This document shows positions 1 to 7,352 of a stretch of 21,696 nt of DNA, piece after piece. The stretch comes from an uncultured Collinsella sp. (GTDB taxonomy: Bacteria; Actinomycetota; Coriobacteriia; Coriobacteriales; Coriobacteriaceae), in assembly GCA_900540905.1 (NCBI GenBank), contig UQHR01000037.1:1-21696 (forward strand), in the 5' to 3' direction. How positions within the stretch are numbered: the stretch's first letter is position 1; every line of letters starts with the position of its first letter. The notes beneath the pieces are model-generated. The model searched no databases and was not told the DNA's origin. It was given only the letters and a program-made list of their open reading frames with translations. Made by a program: the position numbers and the translations under genes.

Positions 1-2
1 GC

Positions 3-27
3 CGGAGAGCACTTAATGTGCTCTCCG
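3..27. terminator. Hairpin at window edge, possible end of an upstream gene
   Basis: A perfect 10-bp stem (3-12 with 18-27) encloses the five-base loop TTAAT. No T-run follows on either strand, so it is not a canonical intrinsic terminator. A smaller GC hairpin (77-81 with 86-90) lies further on, before an A/T-rich stretch. No gene is visible in 1-112. These hairpins may close a transcription unit whose gene lies outside the window. Confidence 0.35.
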
Positions 28-112
28 TGCGAGCAGGACTGTCCGAGCAGGCGACTTCGCATGCCGCCGGGCAGCCGGGGCCGACGCCCCTCAAAGATTT
101 TCAAAAAAGTTG

Positions 113-142
113 TTGACGCGCGCGTAACGACTCGTCTAATAT
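113..142 (+). promoter_or_regulatory. Promoter of the tRNA-Ile/Ala/Ile cluster
   Basis: TTGACG at 113-118 is close to the -35 consensus. TAATAT at 137-142 is a near-perfect -10 box, 18 bp away. Transcription would start at about 149, a few bases before tRNA-Ile at 157, a spacing typical of stable RNA promoters. The G/C-rich stretch between -10 and the start could act as a stringent discriminator; that is inference. Confidence 0.7.
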
Positions 143-156
143 ATCCCTTGCGCGAT

Positions 157-233
157 GGACCTGTAGCTCAGTTGGTTAGAGCGTCCGGCTGATAACCGGG
201 AGGTCACAAGTTCGAATCTTGTCAGGTCCACCA
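157..233 (+). tRNA. tRNA-Ile(GAT), copy 1
   Basis: This 77-nt cloverleaf has a 7-bp acceptor stem (GGACCTG with CAGGTCC), discriminator A and an encoded CCA end at 231-233. The anticodon loop is CTGATAA with anticodon GAT at 191-193, and the T-loop is TTCGAAT. It reads isoleucine codons AUC and AUU. Together with the flanking GAT it is identical to copy 2 at 381-457. A strong promoter precedes it and a 16-bp hairpin follows. Confidence 0.97.
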
Positions 234-244
234 CTTTCTTTCGC

Positions 245-289
245 AATAAACACCCCAGCGAGAGCCGAGTCGCCGCTGGGGTGTTTATT
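245..289. terminator. Strong hairpin between tRNA-Ile and tRNA-Ala
   Basis: A perfect 16-bp inverted repeat (245-260 with 274-289) has a 13-nt loop. Its outer part is A/T-rich, giving a U-rich 3' arm on both strands, so it looks like a bidirectional intrinsic terminator. It begins only 11 nt after the first tRNA. I see no clear promoter in the 11 nt between it and tRNA-Ala, so the downstream tRNAs probably depend on read-through or on a promoter not recognised here. Confidence 0.75.
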
Positions 290-300
290 ACTGTCTCCGT

Positions 301-376
301 GGGGGTTTAGCTCAGCTGGGAGAGCGCGGGCTTTGCAAGCCTGAGGTCAGGGGTTCGATCCCCCTAACCTCCACCA
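301..376 (+). tRNA. tRNA-Ala(TGC)
   Basis: This 76-nt cloverleaf has the acceptor stem GGGGGTT paired with AACCTCC (one G-T wobble) and an encoded CCA at 374-376. The anticodon loop TTTGCAA carries anticodon TGC at 334-336, and the T-loop is TTCGATC. It reads GCN alanine codons. The Ile(GAT)/Ala(TGC) pair commonly lies in the 16S-23S rRNA spacer, but no rRNA is visible here. tRNA-Ile copy 2 follows after 4 nt, so the two are surely co-transcribed. Confidence 0.97.
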
Positions 377-380
377 TGAT

Positions 381-457
381 GGACCTGTAGCTCAGTTGGT
401 TAGAGCGTCCGGCTGATAACCGGGAGGTCACAAGTTCGAATCTTGTCAGGTCCACCA
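381..457 (+). tRNA. tRNA-Ile(GAT), copy 2
   Basis: Base for base the same 77-nt tRNA as copy 1, with anticodon GAT at 415-417 and an encoded CCA at 455-457. It is 4 nt downstream of tRNA-Ala and is followed by a T-run terminator at 472-502. Confidence 0.97.
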
Positions 458-471
458 TCAAAACTGTGAAG

Positions 472-502
472 AGCCTCGGGGCAATTGCCTCGGGGCTTTT
501 TT
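472..502 (+). terminator. Intrinsic terminator of the tRNA cluster
   Basis: An 11-bp stem (472-482 with 487-497, including two G-T pairs) closes on an AATT loop and is followed directly by a run of six T (497-502). It lies 14 nt after tRNA-Ile copy 2. Confidence 0.85.
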
Positions 503-530
503 CTTGTCTGCGATAAATCTCATTTTGGTT

Positions 531-560
531 TTGTGTGCTGGGCGAAAGATTGGGTAGTAT
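531..560 (+). promoter_or_regulatory. Possible promoter of the DUF151 gene
   Basis: TTGTGT (531-536), an 18-bp spacer and TAGTAT (555-560) resemble a sigma70-type promoter. It follows a terminator and lies about 60 bp before the ATG at 618. The -10 box is good and the -35 box only moderate. Confidence 0.4.
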
Positions 561-617
561 AGCTATTCAATGCGGCAGCCCCGCCGCACGTTAACCGCTA
601 CGTACCGGAGGTGTTCC

Positions 618-1118
618 ATGGTTCGTGTCGACATAGAGACCATCGTCATGGCCGCCGGTCCCGTGCCATCGCTCATCGTGCTTCGCGAGCGCAGCAGCAA
701 ATCGGACTCGCTCGCGCCGCTGCGTTCCCTTTCCATTCAGACTGGTTCGTTTGAGGCCGCTGCCATCAGCCGCGGCATCGATAGCGGCCGCGCCGAGCGC
801 CCGATCACCCATGACCTGCTGCTCGATACCGTTGACGCTCTGGGGGCCAAGCTCGAGCGCATCGAGATTGTGCGTGCCGAGCCGCCGGTGTTCTATGCGA
901 CGGTTGTCGTGCTTGCCAATGGTGACGAACGCAAAATCGACGCCCGTCCCAGCGACGCCATCGCTCTCGCCGTGCGCAGCAACGCCCCCATGTTTGTGGA
1001 GGACGACATCATGAATCGTCTGGGTACCGTTTCTACCCACGCCGAGGAAGTTGACGACGAGCAGGAGTTCGAGAAGTTCGACGAGTTCGTCCATACGCTC
1101 TCCCCCGATGATTTCTAA
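618..1118 (+). CDS. DUF151 family bifunctional nuclease-like protein
   Basis: The 166-residue product matches the bifunctional nuclease (DUF151/BFN) family. Conserved blocks are RPITHDL (residues 61-67) and DARPSDAIALA (108-118), followed by the typical P-x-F/Y-V-x-E/D stretch (124-129). Some plant members have DNase and RNase activity; the function of bacterial members is largely unproven, so a nuclease role is by family only. The acidic tail (143-166) has several Glu/Asp. I chose ATG 618 because CGGAGGTG lies just upstream; an in-frame ATG at 570 lacks a ribosome binding site. It is probably the first gene of a three-gene unit with the next two small ORFs. Confidence 0.85.
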   Translation: MVRVDIETIVMAAGPVPSLIVLRERSSKSDSLAPLRSLSIQTGSFEAAAISRGIDSGRAERPITHDLLLDTVDALGAKLERIEIVRAEPPVFYATVVVLANGDERKIDARPSDAIALAVRSNAPMFVEDDIMNRLGTVSTHAEEVDDEQEFEKFDEFVHTLSPDDF

Positions 1119-1151
1119 ATGCGGGACGGCCAGGTTGCGGAGCGTTCGCTG

Positions 1152-1508
1152 ATGGCCGGCAGCATGTCGGCCGAGGCGGCTGCCATTGTGCGTGAAGCCC
1201 AGATGCGCTCGGAGGCATCCGAAGCGGCTCGCATCGCCTATGTGACGCAGGCCCGCACGCTTCGCGAGCGCCGTGGCTCCTATATCAAGATGGTTGTCGT
1301 CTCCGCCCTTGTCGCGGCAATCTGCTCTCGTCTTCGTGGTACAGTTGGTGCGCTTGGGTTTTCGATTTCAACAGGCTTGGTGATCTGGGGCGTGGTCGAT
1401 GCGGTAATGCTGGCCAACCAGATCAAGGTGCTCGACAAGCGCGCGATGGATATGATGCGCGCCCGCGACGCTGCCGCCAAGATCGCTGCCGAGGCGCAAG
1501 AACTGTAA
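1152..1508 (+). CDS. Unrecognised small membrane protein
   Basis: This is a 118-residue protein I cannot assign. The first 45 residues are Ala/Glu/Arg-rich and probably helical. Two likely membrane segments follow (about 46-61 and 66-88), joined by a short basic loop (R60, R62). The C-terminal helix is again rich in Ala, Arg, Lys and Glu (91-118). This helix-membrane hairpin-helix layout is seen in many small inner-membrane proteins. The start is uncertain. ATG 1152 has GGAG nine bases upstream, whereas ATG 1119 directly abuts the DUF151 stop codon, would add 11 residues and would need translational coupling. The tight link to the DUF151 gene suggests one operon. Confidence 0.7.
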   Translation: MAGSMSAEAAAIVREAQMRSEASEAARIAYVTQARTLRERRGSYIKMVVVSALVAAICSRLRGTVGALGFSISTGLVIWGVVDAVMLANQIKVLDKRAMDMMRARDAAAKIAAEAQEL

Positions 1509-1538
1509 CGACGCCGGACTCGATGGGAAGGTCTAAAG

Positions 1539-1988
1539 ATGGCACAGGATATGCAGGACGCCGGTAACGTCTCCGCCGAGCTCGACGCCATGGTGTGCGA
1601 TCTGATTGGCGCCTTCTTGGACGACCTTGCCGCGGGCGAGAACCCGGGCGTGGTCGTGGCAATTGAGGACGCTGCTTCCAACCGCTATCTGGCGGCGCTC
1701 GACGAGGATGGCGAAGAGGCGTGCCTCGAGGCCGCCACTAACTTTATCTCCGAGCATAAGATGGGTCTTAAGGACGAGGGGCTGGGCCGCATCGCCCGCT
1801 ACGCCATCGGCTATACCGGCTGCGTCGAAATTGACGGCGGCTATCACGATGCCCTGCTCGTGAGCTTCTTCGAAACCACGCTCGAGAGCGGTTTTTCGGC
1901 ATATGTGCTGTATGAGGGCATGGGTGCCGGCGATGGTTTTATGTGGAGCGACCCTGAACCTGCAGGTGAGGAAACCCCTCTTATCTAA
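1539..1988 (+). CDS. Unrecognised acidic protein
   Basis: This 149-residue acidic protein has no family I recognise. It has no signal peptide or membrane segment and looks like a small globular cytoplasmic domain. An N-terminal helix (about 10-31) is followed by alternating strand-like segments (GVVVAIED, RYLAAL, ARYAIGYTGCVEI, DALLVSFFE, FSAYVLYEGM), then a short Pro/Glu-rich tail. GGGAAGG upstream of the ATG can serve as ribosome binding site. Coding potential is supported by the strong GC3 bias. It is 30 nt after the preceding ORF and is probably co-transcribed with it. No terminator is obvious in the 117 nt before typA. Confidence 0.75.
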   Translation: MAQDMQDAGNVSAELDAMVCDLIGAFLDDLAAGENPGVVVAIEDAASNRYLAALDEDGEEACLEAATNFISEHKMGLKDEGLGRIARYAIGYTGCVEIDGGYHDALLVSFFETTLESGFSAYVLYEGMGAGDGFMWSDPEPAGEETPLI

Positions 1989-2105
1989 AATCGCTAAAAT
2001 AAACGAGTTTTCGGTAAAAGGCTCAATATTCCCGCTGAGCGTTGCATTGCTGGGCGGGCCGCATACGCGTGCCGTTTGTATATGGATAGAAGATAGGGGA
2101 ACTAC

Positions 2106-3944
<1,839 letters not shown>

Positions 3945-3971
3945 TCGCTGGGGCTTATAACCGCCAATAAG

Positions 3972-4005
3972 AAAGGGCGTCGACCGCACCGTCGGCGCCC
4001 TTTTT
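3972..4005. terminator. Terminator between typA and the convergent bactofilin-like gene
   Basis: A 13-bp stem (3972-3984 with 3991-4003, one G-T pair) has a six-base loop and runs into five T (4001-4005). The opposite strand has a weaker T-rich exit (TTTCTTATT), so the hairpin may serve both typA and the convergent minus-strand gene ending at 4073. Confidence 0.85.
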
Positions 4006-4072
4006 GGTGCAATGGGGTCAGGTTGCTTTGCAACACCATAAATATGCCTGGCCCTTTTGTGGTGGTTGGCGG

Positions 4073-5218
4073 CTAGGCGGAGGGAAGGCCTGGCGTGTTG
4101 GCGGCTTGCTGGGGCTTGAGGCGGGCGTTGCGCCAGATGATTTGGATAACGTAGCCGAGCATAAAGACAAAGGCCACGCCGCTGATGAAGTCGCCGATGA
4201 GGGGAAGTCCCGTGAGGGCACCTGCGGCGATACCGCCGACGGCTGCCATGGCGTAGCGGTTCTGGTTATGTCCGACCATGCGGGCGATTGCGCAGCCCGC
4301 AAAAGCGGTGGAGACCAGCGCGATGCCGATAACGCCGCACAAGAGGGTTCCGGCAAGCGACAGGCCAGCGATGGAGATAATCAGCAGTAGGACGGCGGGG
4401 ACGATAGCGATCGTGCCCAGAAGACCGCTCACCCACAGGGGCGTGGGGTGCTGGTGGAGCATTCCGGCGGCACTGGCGGTCGCACGCGGAAAGACGAGCT
4501 CGAGCAGCAGAGCGACAAAGCAGGTCGAGAGCGCCGCGGCCACGATGCCGCCGACGACATCGTTAATGGTGGAAGTATCTTCGTTCTCGGTGCGGTCGAT
4601 CTTGAGCGCGCCGACCTCGGCTCCTGCGGCGCGCTCGGGGTCCTCGGAGACGTGTGCGTTCACGGTGCCGGTAATGCGGGCATTCTTGCCCAAGACGAGC
4701 TTATCGGCCCAAACCTCGACATCGCCGTCGACGGTGCCATCGATTGTCACGGTGTCGCCTGCGAGCGCTGCCGACTTGGCAGAGCCGCGCAGGGCAACCG
4801 TCTCGCTCATTGCGTAAAAACAGTTGGCGGTGCTACCAGTGTTGAGCACGACATGCTGACCGGCTACCGTCACGCTGCCATCGATTGCGGTTTTGGAGAT
4901 ATCGATGGTGCGCGCCGCCAGGCGAACGGCGCCGCCTACGGTGCAGTCGCGAATCGACAGGCTCTCGCCTGCCGCGATAATATCGCGGCCGATGGAAGCG
5001 TCGTCTAGGTTAAGGCTTTGGCCGGCCCAGTACAGGTCGCCTTCGACGCCAGACGGATTTGAGTCAACTTCGGTTGCGAGCACGTTGCCGGCGGTGTCTG
5101 TGCCGGCGAACGACGTTGTGGGAAGCGCGATCAGCGCAAGCGCTATCAGTGCGAATAGGAGGGCGGTGCGGGCCTGCGCTTTACGGCGCCGGGACGACGG
5201 TTCTAGGTTGCAAGGCAT
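4073..5218 (-). CDS. Exported bactofilin-like protein with C-terminal membrane domain
   Basis: This 381-residue protein has three parts. An Arg/Lys-rich N-terminus leads into a signal peptide (about 18-38) with a plausible cleavage site after TSFA. Residues about 48-210 show repeated short hydrophobic strand periodicity with Gly and Asp turns (GRDIIAAG, GGAVRLAA, DGSVTVAG, DGDVEVWADKL), typical of the bactofilin/polymer-forming cytoskeletal beta-helix. Residues 221-362 form four or five membrane helices, followed by a basic tail. Classical bactofilins are cytoplasmic, so a signal peptide suggests the repeat domain lies outside the membrane. ATG 5218 has AAGGA at the right distance; the ATG at 5266 lacks one and would overlap the inverted repeat at 5232-5254. 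The role is unknown; cell-envelope scaffolding is a guess. Confidence 0.8.
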   Translation of the reverse strand: MPCNLEPSSRRRKAQARTALLFALIALALIALPTTSFAGTDTAGNVLATEVDSNPSGVEGDLYWAGQSLNLDDASIGRDIIAAGESLSIRDCTVGGAVRLAARTIDISKTAIDGSVTVAGQHVVLNTGSTANCFYAMSETVALRGSAKSAALAGDTVTIDGTVDGDVEVWADKLVLGKNARITGTVNAHVSEDPERAAGAEVGALKIDRTENEDTSTINDVVGGIVAAALSTCFVALLLELVFPRATASAAGMLHQHPTPLWVSGLLGTIAIVPAVLLLIISIAGLSLAGTLLCGVIGIALVSTAFAGCAIARMVGHNQNRYAMAAVGGIAAGALTGLPLIGDFISGVAFVFMLGYVIQIIWRNARLKPQQAANTPGLPSA

Positions 5219-5231
5219 AATGAATCCTTCG

Positions 5232-5254
5232 TTAGATACTCGACATGTATCTAA
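5232..5254. promoter_or_regulatory. Perfect inverted repeat, likely operator of the bactofilin-like gene
   Basis: TTAGATAC (5232-5239) and GTATCTAA (5247-5254) form a perfect 8-bp inverted repeat with a 7-bp spacer. It sits 14 bp upstream of the start codon, next to the AAGGA ribosome binding site of the minus-strand gene. Size and spacing fit a dimeric helix-turn-helix repressor site. An RNA hairpin affecting translation is the alternative. The cognate regulator is not in this window. Confidence 0.5.
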
Positions 5255-5324
5255 CAGGGTACCCAACGCGCGGGCGCTCTAAAAGAACCTCTCGGTTGCA
5301 TTTCGAAGGGTCGTGCCGCGCTGT

Positions 5325-6014
5325 CTACTTTTTGCGATGCAAGAAGCGCGCGATGTCTTCCTCGGTGGGGCTTTTGATGTCAAAGCGCAGCGAGAGCCAG
5401 CGCAGGCCCATGGTCACCGCAACGCATACGACTAGCGCAGCGACATTGCTGACCAAGCCACTCATGACGAGGCTTACATAGCTTGCCGATCCGGCGATGG
5501 CCGCGATGGCATAAAAGTTAGTGCGTTGGAAAATGCCTGGGACCACGCCCATAAAGCCGTCGCGCAACATGCCGCCACCCACCGCGGTGAAGAAGCCCAT
5601 CATGATGCATACGGCCGGCGCAAAGCCATAAACCAGTGCCTTGTCCGCTCCGGTGGCGGCGTAGATGCCGACCGAGATGATGTCGAGCAATGGGATGAGT
5701 TTCTCGGGTTTATCGACGATTGCCGGGAAGATGTAGATGATGGCCGCCGTGGCGATGGAAAGCGGGAGTGCCATCGGCTGGTTGAGGATGTAGACGTTGC
5801 CCACCTGCAGCGTCATGTCGCGTAAAAGACCGCCGCCCAGACCGCAGACCACGGCGAGTGCGACCGCGCCCACCAGGTCGAGCTTGTGCTCGCGCGCAAC
5901 CAGCACACCCGAGATCGATGCCGCGACAACGGCGAACATCTCGAGCCAAAATGGGATAGCGACCATGGCATCCGAGGCATGTGAGGTAACGGTTATAGCG
6001 GCGACGACGGGCAA
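5325..6014 (-). CDS. TRIC/UPF0126 family membrane protein (putative cation channel)
   Basis: This 229-residue membrane protein has about seven hydrophobic segments and the internal duplication typical of UPF0126/TRIC proteins. GGGLLRD (60-66) and GGGMLRD (146-152) are the two copies of the signature. Structurally studied prokaryotic TRIC members are trimeric cation channels. Some UPF0126 proteins are instead proposed glycine or other small-molecule transporters, so the substrate is uncertain. The start is TTG at 6014, supported by AAAGGA eight bases upstream; ATG at residue 17 is the alternative. The C-terminal tail (208-229) is charged and cytoplasmic-looking. It lies 106 nt upstream of the bactofilin-like gene on the same strand. 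Confidence 0.88.
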   Translation of the reverse strand: MPVVAAITVTSHASDAMVAIPFWLEMFAVVAASISGVLVAREHKLDLVGAVALAVVCGLGGGLLRDMTLQVGNVYILNQPMALPLSIATAAIIYIFPAIVDKPEKLIPLLDIISVGIYAATGADKALVYGFAPAVCIMMGFFTAVGGGMLRDGFMGVVPGIFQRTNFYAIAAIAGSASYVSLVMSGLVSNVAALVVCVAVTMGLRWLSLRFDIKSPTEEDIARFLHRKK

Positions 6015-6145
6015 GATGGGGTCCTTTGAGTTGCGAGTTTAGACAATGCCCGTACATAGTACATGGTTGGCGGGTCTCGCGACCCCATTGCTCGGCAAAC
6101 GGTCGGGACTGGGCGCGGGCGTGGCGTTGTTGGAATGCCAGGGGT

Positions 6146-6215
6146 CCAAAACATGTACATTAGCCTCCAAAGATGTCAGAAAATGTCGTTTTTGGAGGGT
6201 GATGTACATGTTTGG
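6146..6215. repeat. 70-nt interrupted inverted repeat with ATGTACAT ends
   Basis: The outer arms 6146-6160 and 6202-6215 are inverted copies of CCAAACATGTACAT, with one extra A on the left. Three unmatched bases follow on each side, then the inner arms CCTCCAAA (6164-6171) and TTTGGAGG (6191-6198), around a 19-nt centre. ATGTACAT is itself a palindrome. A related GTACATAGTACATGG lies at 6053-6067. No convincing gene covers it. It could be a dispersed REP/MITE-like element, a structured RNA, or a paired operator. Confidence 0.6.
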
Positions 6216-6248
6216 TTGGGATGTGCGGCCGAGAGGGGATCCGATAAC

Positions 6249-6275
6249 AAAAAAGCTCCCGTTGCTGGGAGCTTT
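6249..6275 (-). terminator. Terminator of tRNA-Ser(CGA)
   Basis: A 9-bp stem (6252-6260 with 6267-6275) has a six-base loop. On the minus strand it is followed by a run of T (complement of 6249-6254). It lies 12 nt past the tRNA 3' end. Confidence 0.85.
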
Positions 6276-6286
6276 CTCAACCAAAA

Positions 6287-6377
6287 TGGCGGAGGAGGAG
6301 GGATTCGAACCCTCGTGACCTTATACAGGCCAAACGGTTTTCGAGACCGCCGCATTCAACCACTCTGCCACCCCTCC
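6287..6377 (-). tRNA. tRNA-Ser(CGA)
   Basis: This 91-nt class II tRNA has the acceptor stem GGAGGGG paired with CTCCTCC, discriminator G and an encoded CCA (complement of 6287-6289). The anticodon loop CTCGAAA carries CGA, the variable arm is long, and the T-loop is TTCGAAT. It reads the UCG serine codon. Confidence 0.95.
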
Positions 6378-6386
6378 GCGTGGGGT

Positions 6387-6416
6387 AAAAACAAAGCAGG
6401 CTCAAAGGCCTGCTTT
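6387..6416 (-). terminator. Hairpin between the two tRNA-Ser genes
   Basis: A 9-bp stem (6393-6401 with 6408-6416) has loop TCAAAG and, on the minus strand, leads into TTTGTTTTT. It looks like a full intrinsic terminator 10 nt after tRNA-Ser(GGA) and only about 10 nt before tRNA-Ser(CGA). No promoter fits between the hairpin and the second tRNA. Confidence 0.75.
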
Positions 6417-6425
6417 GGAATTAAC

Positions 6426-6516
6426 TGGCGGAGAGTCAGGGATTTGAACCCTGGAGACGCTTTTGACGCCTACACGATTTCCAATCGTGCTCCTTCGGCC
6501 ACTCGGACAACTCTCC
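6426..6516 (-). tRNA. tRNA-Ser(GGA)
   Basis: This 91-nt class II tRNA has the acceptor stem GGAGAGT paired with ACTCTCC, discriminator G and an encoded CCA (complement of 6426-6428). The anticodon loop TTGGAAA carries GGA, the variable arm is long, and the T-loop is TTCAAAT. It reads UCC and UCU codons. A clear promoter lies 17-44 bp upstream. Confidence 0.95.
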
Positions 6517-6532
6517 GTTAAATGCGAAAGTC

Positions 6533-6560
6533 AGTATACACGAGGAATCGCAAAGTGCAA
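6533..6560 (-). promoter_or_regulatory. Promoter of the tRNA-Ser genes
   Basis: On the minus strand, TTGCAC (complement of 6555-6560), a 16-bp spacer and TATACT (complement of 6533-6538) form a good sigma70-type promoter. It is placed correctly for a short leader before tRNA-Ser(GGA). Confidence 0.7.
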
Positions 6561-6910
6561 ACAGAAAAGTTGGCATTTTTTGAAACGCTTGGCTTCGTGA
6601 CGGGATCTAGAAGGCCAAAAACGGGCTCTGACCAGCATGGCTGCATGCAGCAAATTGTTCAAAATAGGTATTTATAGACGACGTGTCAGCAATTTTAAAA
6701 ATCTTTGAACGGTGTTGTGAGCCACTGGTATGCATTTCGCGACCACAGCCTTGCACTTGCTGACCTGCGGTTCGATTTGGTTTGTCCCCGCAGCGCCGTA
6801 TCTTGTCCACAGATCCGTCAAGCATTTGGTCAGCATTTGGTTGGAAGACGCATGAAGTGCCGTGTGAGTATGGACATATGTGGAGGTCATGAGGTTGTAG
6901 CTGCACATTC
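6561..6910. other. Intergenic region without a convincing gene
   Basis: This 350-nt stretch between the divergent tRNA-Ser and rpsF promoters has no ORF with a ribosome binding site or normal codon bias. It holds a perfect 12-bp palindrome, GCTGCATGCAGC (6640-6651). It also holds a DnaA-box-like TTGTCCACA (6803-6811) and the direct repeat AGCATTTGGT at 6821-6830 and 6832-6841. It is less G/C-rich than the surrounding genes. Its role is unknown. Confidence 0.5.
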
Positions 6911-6939
6911 TTGCAGCCTGGGAGGTTGAAAGATATTAT
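6911..6939 (+). promoter_or_regulatory. Promoter of the rpsF-ssb-rpsR-rplI operon
   Basis: TTGCAG (6911-6916), a 17-bp spacer and TATTAT (6934-6939) match the sigma70 consensus well. Transcription would start near 6946, giving a leader of about 65 nt that contains the hairpin at 6956-6984. Confidence 0.7.
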
Positions 6940-6955
6940 TACCAAGTCTTTTCCT

Positions 6956-6984
6956 GCTTCAGGCGCACCTTCACGACCTGAAGC
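6956..6984 (+). promoter_or_regulatory. rpsF leader hairpin, candidate S6:S18 autoregulatory site
   Basis: A perfect 8-bp stem (6956-6963 with 6977-6984) holds a 13-nt loop close to the predicted 5' end of the mRNA and 27 nt before the rpsF start. In many bacteria the S6:S18 complex binds an rpsF leader hairpin resembling its 16S rRNA site and represses its own operon. Position and the presence of rpsR in the operon fit this. I did not verify the conserved motif, so the assignment is inference. Confidence 0.4.
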
Positions 6985-7010
6985 CACATTTGCCCAGAGG
7001 AGGTGACAAT

Positions 7011-7304
7011 ATGAAGGCTTATGAACTGCTGTTCTTTGTTGACCCGTCGCTCGACCCCGAGACTCGTCTCGCTGTTATGAAGCGTATCGATACCACGATC
7101 GCTGAGGGCGCTGGCAAGGTCGACTCCGTTGACGAGTGGGGCAAGCGCAAGCTCGCCTACGAGATCAACGACCTCACCGATGGTGACTACACCCTCATCA
7201 ACTTCCACGCAGATCCTACCCAGATCGCCGAGCTTGATCGCGTCCTGCGCATCACCGACGCTGTGGTCCGCCACATGATCGTCCGCCGCGACGACCAGGA
7301 GTAA
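7011..7304 (+). CDS. rpsF: 30S ribosomal protein S6
   Basis: The 97-residue product has the S6 ferredoxin-like fold pattern. It opens with MKAYELLFFVDPSLD, has the central WGKRKLAYEIN motif (43-53), and ends in RVLRITDAVVRHMIVRRD. S6 binds S18 on the platform of the 30S subunit. I chose ATG 7011, preceded by the strong ribosome binding site GAGGAGGTGACAAT; the in-frame upstream start at 6990 lies before that site. The protein lacks the acidic Glu tail of some S6 proteins. It is the first gene of the operon with ssb, rpsR and rplI. Confidence 0.97.
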   Translation: MKAYELLFFVDPSLDPETRLAVMKRIDTTIAEGAGKVDSVDEWGKRKLAYEINDLTDGDYTLINFHADPTQIAELDRVLRITDAVVRHMIVRRDDQE

Positions 7305-7352
7305 GACTGTCGTTTTGGACTGGGCTTGTGCCCCAAGAGGAAGTAGTGAGTT

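Larger units (their letters stand above)
154..457 (+). repeat. 80-nt direct repeat flanking tRNA-Ala
   Basis: Positions 154-233 and 378-457 are identical (tRNA-Ile plus three upstream bases), 224 nt apart. Homologous recombination between them would delete tRNA-Ala and the 245-289 hairpin. The identity probably reflects recent duplication or gene conversion. Confidence 0.9.

Noticed and set aside
6046..6521. Plus-strand open frames of 90 and 152 codons between the TRIC gene and the tRNA-Ser region
   Set aside because: They run into or through tRNA genes and the inverted repeat on the opposite strand, with no coding-like composition. The translated similarity one might see comes from the repeat and tRNA sequences.
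6705..6929. Small plus-strand open frame of 74 codons in the spacer before rpsF
   Set aside because: Non-ATG start without a ribosome binding site, Cys/His-rich random-looking product, and overlap with the -35 box of the rpsF promoter.
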